Both the position numbers and the translations under genes were made by a program. DNA of 64,000 nucleotides from Clusia tigrina (lineage: Eukaryota > Arthropoda > Insecta > Diptera > Clusiidae), in NCBI GenBank assembly GCA_920105625.2, contig OV050032.1, forward strand, positions 133,901,897-133,965,896, written 5' to 3'. This document shows, in pieces, positions 57,444 through 64,000 of this stretch. The notes beneath the pieces were generated by a model that was not told the DNA's origin, ran no database searches, and saw only the letters and a list, made by a program, of their open reading frames with translations. Each line of letters starts with the position of its first letter. Position 1 is the stretch's first letter.

Positions 57444-59215
57444 ATGCCTCCTATTAGACGATCAAACCTTGGACGACGTACACGTCGTGCAATAATTAGT
57501 CTGAATATCCATGATAATCAAACAGAAGAGGAACGTGCAGAACAAAATGAATGGAGATGAGCCTATATTGCACAGGTTCGCGCTGCACAATCACCACCTC
57601 AAATTCGACAAAATAATACTAGAAGAAGAGCAGTCGTAAATGTAGACTTGAATCGTGCTGCTTTTGGATACGATTCTGCAATCGCCTACAAAGACCTTCG
57701 CTGCGTTGATATCGGTTCATTGTCTGTCGTTTGCCAGCATTGCAATGCATTGGAGTTTCAATCGGTAACCCCCGGATTATGCTGCGCTGGTGGCAAGGTG
57801 AAATTGCCTGTTTTGCCTCCTCCGCCAGAGCCAATGTATTGGCTTCTCTATGGAAATACAATTCAATCAAAACATTTCCTAGCGAATACACAAATATATA
57901 ATGGATGCTTTCAAATGACGTCATTTGGAGCCGAAGTTGTTGATCAACCCGGCTATAATCCGAGTTATAAGGTAATGGCGTCTCATTATTATCAAAATCA
58001 ACAATTCTTCTCATTCATTTCGAAATTGATTCCTAATATTCAGATTCAAGGTCAAATTCATCATCGAGCGGGCGCTTTGTTACCACCACCAAACGAAGAT
58101 CATAAGTTTCTTCAGATTTATTTCGTTGGTGATTCGGCAATTGAACTAGATCAGCGTTTTGCAATTTTTACTGCAACTAAACGTGAAATTATTGAACAAT
58201 TGCAAAATCTTCTGCATGAGCATAATGAGTTGGTTAGATTGTTCAAAACCGCATTGGAGACAATGCATTCTGACAACTACAAAATTATTATCAGAGCAGA
58301 CAAAAGACCCGCTGGGGGCCATGCAAGGCAATTCAATGCTCCCACTATCATTGAAGTCGCAGTGGTGATTGTTGGAGAGAATGTGGAATCACGCGATATT
58401 GTTCTCAAGCGTCGGGATGGTAGACAATTGCAGCGCGTGTACGAGACTCATCGGTCATACGAAGCACTTCAATACCCTTTGATGTTCTGCGGTGGAGAGG
58501 ATGGCTATCACTTCAATATAAAAATGGTCAATCCAACGACAGGTTTGTTTACAAGTCATTAATTCTTTCTTATTCTACAACTTAGTTACAATTCATATTT
58601 CGGGAGAAGAAATGAATAAGAAGGTCAGCTCAATGAATTTTTATGCGTTTCGATTTATGATTCGGGAAGAAATGGACAATCATCTGTTGAGATATGGCCG
58701 GTTGTTTCAACAGTTCTCCGTCGACATGTACGTCAAGGTCGAAACGGAGCGCGTCTCAATTTCCTTCGTTATAATCAGTCAAAGTTACGATCAGACGAAT
58801 ATATTCACTTGCGTGACGCCATCTCTACTGAAGGAGATGCGACCAACATCGGTAGTTTCACCATTCTCCCAGCAACTTATGTTGGAAGCCCGCGCCATAT
58901 GCATGAGAACGCTCAAGACGCAATGACGTAGGTGCGGAATTACGGACGACTTGATTTATTCATAAGGTTTTTGGAGCAGTTCGTTGATGGATGTAATCAG
59001 TTGAATGGCAGAAGCGTGGATTACCACATGCACACATTCTGCTTTGGATGTTCGACAAGATCCGACCAGATCATATTGATTCGATCATTTCTGCCGAAAT
59101 ACCAGATCCAGAAACTGATCCAGAGCTTAATTCCGTTGTGACAACGAATATGATCCATGGTCCTTGCGGAGTCCACAACCCAGCCTTACCGTTGTTGTGA
59201 ATTAGAACCAAGCTA
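57444..59215 (+). pseudogene. Helitron Rep/helicase protein, N-terminal half
   Basis: ATG at 57,444 (MPPIRRSNLGRRTRRA) is followed by an in-frame TGA at 57,558-57,560 and then a 304-codon stretch with CQHCNALEFQSVTPGLCCAG, FQMTSFGAEV, GQIHHRAGALLPP, IRADKRPAGGHARQFNAP and HRSYEALQYPLMF. These are the conserved boxes of the Helitron-like N-terminal domain. After a frame change at 58,540-58,610 come MNFYAFRFMIRE, then in another frame ILPATYVGSPRHMHENAQDA and RNYGRLDLF. The HUH motif PHAH lies at 59,024-59,035 in yet another frame, followed by NMIHGPCGVHNPA. The catalytic Tyr region and helicase are absent. A 5'-UTR intron (57,351-57,422) is possible. Confidence 0.88.
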
Positions 59216-59242
59216 CCTACGTGTAGTTGACTCACAGCATCG

Positions 59243-59296
59243 ACTCCTAATAGATGCCACACTCCTAATAGATGCCACACTCCTAATAGATGCCAC
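59243..59296. repeat. 18-bp tandem repeat, 3 copies
   Basis: ACTCCTAATAGATGCCAC at 59,243, 59,261 and 59,279. All three copies are identical. They lie at the boundary between the Helitron remnant and the gypsy LTR. Confidence 0.97.
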
Positions 59297-59309
59297 ACAT
59301 ACTGTGGGA

Positions 59310-59735
59310 TTAGCATGTGCTAAAATTGTTTAGCAATAAGACATACTTTTAGGGTCTAAGTATTTTAAGCTAAAATGGTTTGTGAAATATTACTATGTGA
59401 ACTTTTAGGGTATTACAGTTCCGCAGTCGAGTCGACGAGGGCAGCGTAATGCACCGTAGTCACTTTTGAAGTAGGTCGATTGGCTTGACCAACTGACACC
59501 AATTAGCAGGTGCGGAACTGGAACACCAGAAAGGTCAGTTCACAGACTGAGATAGATGTAAAGAAATAGTATATAAGATCTAGGTTTCGTAAGAATAAAT
59601 CTTCTTGTGATTTCAATCTTAAAAGTGTAAAGTGTTTCAGTTTAACGTTAGGGTTTTAAAGTTTTCAGCCACGCGCCCGAAGGAACCGCGACAGGACGTC
59701 CCCCGCCAAACAAGCAAGGACATCTTACTACAACA
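59310..59735 (+). repeat. 5' LTR of a Ty3/gypsy element (left limit approximate)
   Basis: It ends ...TTACTACAACA at 59,735, followed by three T and the primer-binding site. It contains a TATATAAG box (59,561-59,568) and AATAAA (59,594-59,599) in promoter and poly(A) positions. The left end is probably near TGTGGGATTAGC (59,311), or slightly right at the GCTAAAATTGTTTAGC dyad. The matching 3' LTR lies beyond the window. Confidence 0.7.
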
Positions 59736-59738
59736 TTT

Positions 59739-59758
59739 TGGCGCAGCCGGTAGGATCC
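59739..59758 (+). promoter_or_regulatory. gypsy primer-binding site
   Basis: TGGCGCAGCCGGTAGGATCC. This closely resembles the site used by 17.6/297-type elements (tRNA-Ser 3' end), with one difference in the first dozen bases. Confidence 0.75.
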
Positions 59759-59842
59759 AACGACGAGTGCCAGGAAAAGAGCACTCCTACGCGGGAATCC
59801 ACCAATAGGAAACCATCAGGATAATCATCCCAAAGGAGGGCA

Positions 59843-60692
59843 ATGGAGGGAACGAAAATGGTGAGTATGTCTATAGTAGGACATTCTAGTATCTAAGTAA
59901 ATTTTGCCGACGATTCTTCGGTGGCCGTGTGGGCGCTTTTGCGCCGGTCAGAAGCAGCATTGGGGCTGACTAGCCGCTGCGGTTAGGTGACAATAGGTCG
60001 ATCCAAAAGAAAATTTTTTTACTTACGGTCAGGTTGTATAGGGTTGTTCCACTGCAATTAGGTTCATATTTTTTATTTACCGTTTATTTCAGCATTCTCG
60101 AAGTACGTGAAAAGTATAAAGTTATTTTAAAGGACGCAAATTTCCTCGCTAATCCCTGTTGTATTGCGAACTCGTGCATAACGGTTGGTTTGGTTCGGAA
60201 AGAACGTGCCACGGTATAGAGCTTACGCATTCAAAATAGGGGATGGTGTTTCTTATGTTCGTTCGCGGGACTAACGTTTCATTTTTCTGTCCGTGTCAAG
60301 TACCGGAATAAAGTTAGGTTCACTTTTTGGGGGCATCGCGAGTGTTTGTTGGGCAGCGTGTTTCGTGGCTGCGGTTAGGATAATTTAAATCTCAATTCAT
60401 TTAGTAAAATTGGGTATTTATTTTCTTTGAATATCAGGAAATAAATGCCCAGAGTACCAAAGGCGTAACGGTTGCAGAAGGTCGGAAGATTGAACTGAGG
60501 CCCATTTCAAAGGTGCCGCGCACGCACCCTTATTGGCATAGACGTGGTGGAGAAGCAGCACGGGAGAGAAAGCGGCTGGCATTTCTGGCAGAACAGGCGA
60601 ATCTGGAAGTTCCTCTGCCTTGGAGCGAAGCCAATAGATTATGGCAGGAAATGTTCAGGCTAGAACAAGCAGAGATTGAATTTTATAATTAG
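59843..60692 (+). CDS. Predicted spliced leader ORF, 90 residues
   Basis: Exon 1 is six codons (59,843-59,860, MEGTKM), ending exactly at a consensus donor (ATG|GTGAGT). Exon 2 starts at 60,438 after a pyrimidine-rich acceptor (TTTTCTTTGAATATCAG) and stays open for 84 codons to TAG at 60,690-60,692. It has no other useful ATG, so it needs splicing or an unusual start. The 577-bp intron leaves the frame unchanged. The product would be basic in its middle (THPYWHRRGGEAARERKRLA) and would end with an acidic amphipathic helix (EMFRLEQAEIEFYN). I recognise no family. It lies between the primer-binding site and gag, where insect gypsy-type elements place the splice donor for subgenomic RNA. Chance is possible, but donor, acceptor and frame agree. 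Confidence 0.45.
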
Positions 60693-61276
60693 CTGTAAGA
60701 ATTTTTGTAAATAAAATCGAAGTGATCTTTGAATTGTATTGCTTGACAAAACAAGTCAATTAATTTATTTATATTTTTATTTAGTAAATACATTCCAATT
60801 TGGTTATGAATTGAGTCAAGAAATACATTGTGCAATAGTTTAAATGGTTGTTTTAGATTTTTGGCATTTGAGTTAGGGTATTAGGTGAAAATATTTGACG
60901 AGGTGCCGTCAACATATATTGTCGCATCAAAGTTTGTGTAGTTCCGAAACTACAATTCGCGCAGTAATAATGAACCAATGTTTCACACGGAAAAGCGAAA
61001 CACCTCAACAGAGCGTTGTTCAGAAATGAATATGCGTATAATTCTGCTGTAAACTGCTTCTTTGAGTGTAAAGATTTTCTGGTATTACTTTTGTGATATA
61101 AAGTAAATGAAATTATGAATAAACTATGCTATGCTATGCTTATATTTGGGGACTAATTGGATTTGGGGTAGTCATATTGGATTTTCTAAGGGAATTTTCA
61201 AGTGAGGTTTTAAAATTAGGATACGGTAACACTTGGTTTTTGGAGTTTGGGTTAAAAGTGAGGATTAATTCGGTCT
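60693..61276. other. Untranslated gypsy leader
   Basis: AT-rich leader between the small ORF and gag. A 68-codon ORF (61,126-61,332) overlaps the gag start in another frame and looks fortuitous. Confidence 0.45.
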
Positions 61277-63548
61277 ATGGAAGCACCAGCAGAGGCGAAA
61301 ATATTGCTGGAAGAGCAAAAGAGGCAGAGTGAGGCCATCCAAAGGAGAATCAGAAATGGTAGGAAGGATAGCAAAGCAAGGAAAAACAGCGCGTACTACC
61401 GCAGGCGCATAACGGAGTTAGAAGCCTTGTTGAATGTATTCAATAACAACAACGAGGAGTTGTTAAATTTTAAGGACTGTTGTGGTGACAAGGAGTACTT
61501 TACCAAGGATTACCCGTTACACGTCAACGGTTTCCACGGGACTGGTTGACCAAATTCAGACTGGATCTAGAAGAGCTGGAAGCACAGGGAGATAGTCCTA
61601 GTTCGCAGGAGGACAAGGCTCGAGACAAGCTTAGGTCTCTACAAACTGAGGTAAAATTGTTCGCAGAAAAATTTTTTGAACAATTGGAGGCGGCAACCAG
61701 CAAGAGTGAAGCCCAGGTACTCTGGAGATTAGCTTGAGACGGTGGAAACCTGTCAACTCTGGAAGCAGCAGACCAAGCGTTAGCTACTATTCAGAGTGGG
61801 ACGGAAGAGAAATTTTTCCAAGTCTTCAAAGATACGGAATTTCTCGAAAATAAAACTAGAGTACTTTCTAGGCAACTCCGGGAAACTGAGGAAGCCGCAT
61901 CGCATCTGGAGAAGGAAAACTTGGAGCTCAAAAGAATCGGGGCAACCACTAAGCCAGCAAGATTGAGATCGGCTTCAACCTCTCAAATTCAAACGCAGAC
62001 AGTACTAGCTCTGCCACCAGAAGTTCGCTGGCCGGAGTATTTAACTCCGGAAGGGATAGGTCGTGTGGTAAAGCCTAGATTAATATTGACTGGAGAAAGT
62101 GAAGCGGAGTTTTTATTTGACGCATCGGAAATCGGTGTCGAGCCATTTTCTCCAGGAAGTTCAATAGATAATAAGAATCAGGTTTATCCGTCCAACGAGC
62201 CAGAATCAGAGCTGCAAAGTCCCAATACAGTGGATGATATTTCACCTGTACGAGCAAACGGTCGAAGACTACTAAGTTTGAGTCCGTCGCTAGTTAAATA
62301 TATTTCAGATCCAAGGGGAGTGAATTTGGAAAACACACAAAAGGATAACTCTAAAATTTTACCGGTCATAAGTAATACAGGATTACGTAAAATGGGTATC
62401 GAGGATATCTCCAAGACCGTGTCCAGGCTAGTACCTGTGTTTACTGGTGCTGCTTCAGAGGATTTAAGGTCAGAACTCAGTAGGTTCATTCAAGGTTGTG
62501 AGCTTGCGAAGCGGAGCATAAGCCCTGATGAGTTACAGGATTTCTTCGACTGTATTAAGCAAAGGTTATTTGGAGATGCGTACAACCTTGTGCTGCCAAA
62601 ACAATTCGCCAGTGTGAATAAGCTTTACGGCCTTCTGAAGAGAACTTATCTAAAGGAGAGAACTCTGGAAGACATATCCCAAGAGATTAGAATCGGGAAA
62701 CAACTGGCAGGGGAAGACATACGCGCCTTTGCCAGGCGTTTGGAGTCACTTCGGCTGATGGCCCAAGAAGTAATAAAAAATAAGTACGATGGCGTTGGTG
62801 ATACCGCGTTATTATACGAAGTTTACAAGTCGGTGTTAACGACTTTCGTAGTGGGGCTCCGCAACTCCGCTCTAAAGATACATATGTTGAATAGCAAAAC
62901 AGGAAATCTGGAGGAATTGGTAGAAGAAGCAATTAGAGCGCAAGTCCTTGTGGAACGGAGTACGGCCGGTTTGGGGGAGATACATATGTTCGAAAATAGA
63001 CAGGACAATTTAGCTGCCGCTGTCATGGATAGAGAAGGAAATAATTTCGTCGCAAACGTATACAGAGGAGCATATAATCCGACAGCATACCCAGCAGAGG
63101 AGCATATAATCCGGCACCCACAGGTTCGTTCTGCCATAAACCAGGTCATGCAAGGGATGAATGCATTACACGCAAGAATACGCCCTACTGTATGGAATGC
63201 CAAGCATATGGTCCTGAGGCAAGTAGACAGTGCCAAGTAGACACTGAATGGAATCAGAATAGACGGCAGTCAGCGTCGAGGCGCCCGGATCCACCCTTAA
63301 GGGACAGCAGGGGTAGTAGTCCTCGAGTCAATTCAACGGAAGGGATTAACCCAGGAAGAAATCCTTTCAACACTGGGAATGGTCAGCAGCGACCAAATTG
63401 GAATACTAGAGGTAAGCAAAGTATGGGCAACACCCAACAGGGGTTGAAATGCTTCTCATGTGGACGGATGGGACATCGAGCTGCGGAATGCAGGGATAGG
63501 CAACAAAGGAACCAGGGAAACTTCCAGCGGCCCAGTCGAGGCCAATAG
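61277..63548 (+). pseudogene. Ty3/gypsy gag, broken
   Basis: ATG at 61,277 begins MEAPAEAKILLEEQKRQSEA, a coiled-coil N-terminus. A frameshift near 61,545 and TGA at 61,735-61,737 break it. The frame then runs open 61,738-63,240 through a long acidic linker into the capsid: VSRLVPVFTGAASEDLRSEL, SPDELQDFFDCIKQRLFGDA, AGEDIRAFARRLESL and LEELVEEAIRAQVLVE. A frame change near 63,170-63,195 gives a first knuckle that lacks its His (CMECQAYGPEASRQC). An intact one follows, CFSCGRMGHRAAEC (63,450-63,491). TAG at 63,546-63,548 ends gag. Confidence 0.85.
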
Positions 63549-64000
63549 ACTGGAAAGCCAAAAGAAAGGAAGCAACAGTTAGGCCGGAGGTGCGTGTGAC
63601 TGGTAATGTAGGAGGTACAGTCCAGGAAAAAGGGGAGCAAGAGGCTCTCCAATACCACGTACCAAGTAACGTAAGAACAATGGTTCAAGTTACGGAGGAG
63701 CAAGAGTTTCTCCGGGAGAAAATTTTTGATTGCGTATTGAGTTGGGTAACTCTGATGATTCTAGTACTTAGATTAAGTTTCAAGAAGGTTAGAGAGTATA
63801 GGCCAATCGCCGCGTACGTGGTACGAGAATGTGTAGTTAAGATATTAACGGTGATTTTGAGGGAGTATAGGATTGTAAGGCATAACTGCGGTGCATGGAG
63901 GAGAAAATTGAGGAAAATTGCAAGGAGGCAGCTAGTGGAAAGCTAGTGCTTTTGGTAGACTCAGGGGCGGATACTAGCCTCGTAAAATCTAGCGTTTTAC
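63549..64000 (+). pseudogene. gypsy pol start, protease (runs off the window)
   Basis: From 63,895 (MEEKIEENCKEAASGKL) a frame different from gag's reads LVLLVDSGADTSLVK, the retropepsin active site DSG, and is open to the last base. The stretch 63,590-63,946 is also open in another frame without recognisable domains. RT, RNase H, integrase and any env would lie to the right. Confidence 0.7.

Larger units (their letters stand above)
47294..59215 (+). mobile_element. Helitron, interrupted by a BEL element and truncated at its 3' end
   Basis: The 5' end TCTATATATATAAAAATGG, preceded by A, is a typical insect Helitron terminus. A long repeat-rich leader follows to 48,591, with GCCGTTATACGTTGACTTAG and GACAGGTGCCATTTTGGCAT. 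The BEL element then intervenes, and Helitron leader and Rep coding sequence resume at 57,231. Homology ends near 59,215 and no CTRR 3' end with hairpin is seen, so the helicase half is gone. Assigning the two halves to one element rests on their character and on the BEL duplication joining them. Confidence 0.75.

Noticed and set aside
58550..58600. 43-bp intron in the Helitron Rep gene
   Set aside because: GT and AG ends can be found, but the length is below usual dipteran introns and the surrounding frame has other breaks.

Overview
No ordinary host gene can be supported in this window. It is a graveyard of transposable elements in an AT-rich insect genome. Dipteran small introns (55-61 bp), a DD41D 'rosa' mariner (a lineage first described from tephritid flies), a roo-like BEL element, and R1, LOA-like and jockey-clade non-LTR elements together suggest a higher dipteran, most likely a tephritid fruit fly. 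The taxon is an inference; no host gene is present to fix it.

Layout, left third (1-25,200): a terminal-inverted-repeat element (1-1014); a 66-bp minisatellite (2334-2877); a 5'-truncated R1-like insertion with poly(A) and a 13-bp target-site duplication (3253-4255); a Harbinger-type MITE with TAA duplications (4655-5306); a second MITE (7388-7785); a decayed Ty3/gypsy pol (7830-9620); a LOA-like ORF1 split in two by an internally deleted jockey copy (9793-13540); a mariner relic (14600-15287); a protein-primed-type DNA polymerase B relic with zinc fingers, an exonuclease motif and an endonuclease-VII-like module (16195-18125); an R1-clade relic on the minus strand (18260-19750); the rosa mariner with both TIRs (21037-22296); a gag relic; and a broken THAP-domain gene.

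Middle (25,200-47,290): a long jockey-clade element (about 25,240-29,640) whose RT active site reads FADE; a second gypsy relic; two PIF/Harbinger transposase remnants and relatives of the 7388 MITE; a GC-rich CsRn1-like Ty3/gypsy element with a tRNA-Trp primer-binding site and a YVDE active site (35,731-39,935); a piggyBac copy with TTAA flanks and a recognisable 61-bp intron but no N-terminal half (41,451-43,006); and several minisatellites.

Right third (47,290-64,000): a Helitron, from its TC-type 5' end at 47,294 to Rep-domain coding sequence ending near 59,215. It is interrupted by an 8.6-kb BEL/roo-like element (48,592-57,225) with two LTRs, an ATTAC duplication and an env-like ORF. A Ty3/gypsy element of the 17.6/297 type follows, running off the right edge: 5' LTR, primer-binding site, a leader with a predicted spliced 90-residue ORF, gag, and the start of protease.

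The elements do not cooperate. The order is a record of nested insertion: jockey into LOA, BEL into Helitron, an unknown 220-bp sequence into gypsy RT. Nearly every ORF is broken; the exceptions are short fragments. The most unusual items are the spliced leader ORF of the right-hand gypsy element, the intron-bearing polymerase B relic, the intron-bearing N-terminally deleted piggyBac, and one repeat family seen both as short MITE-like copies and as a longer copy enclosing a Harbinger transposase relic.
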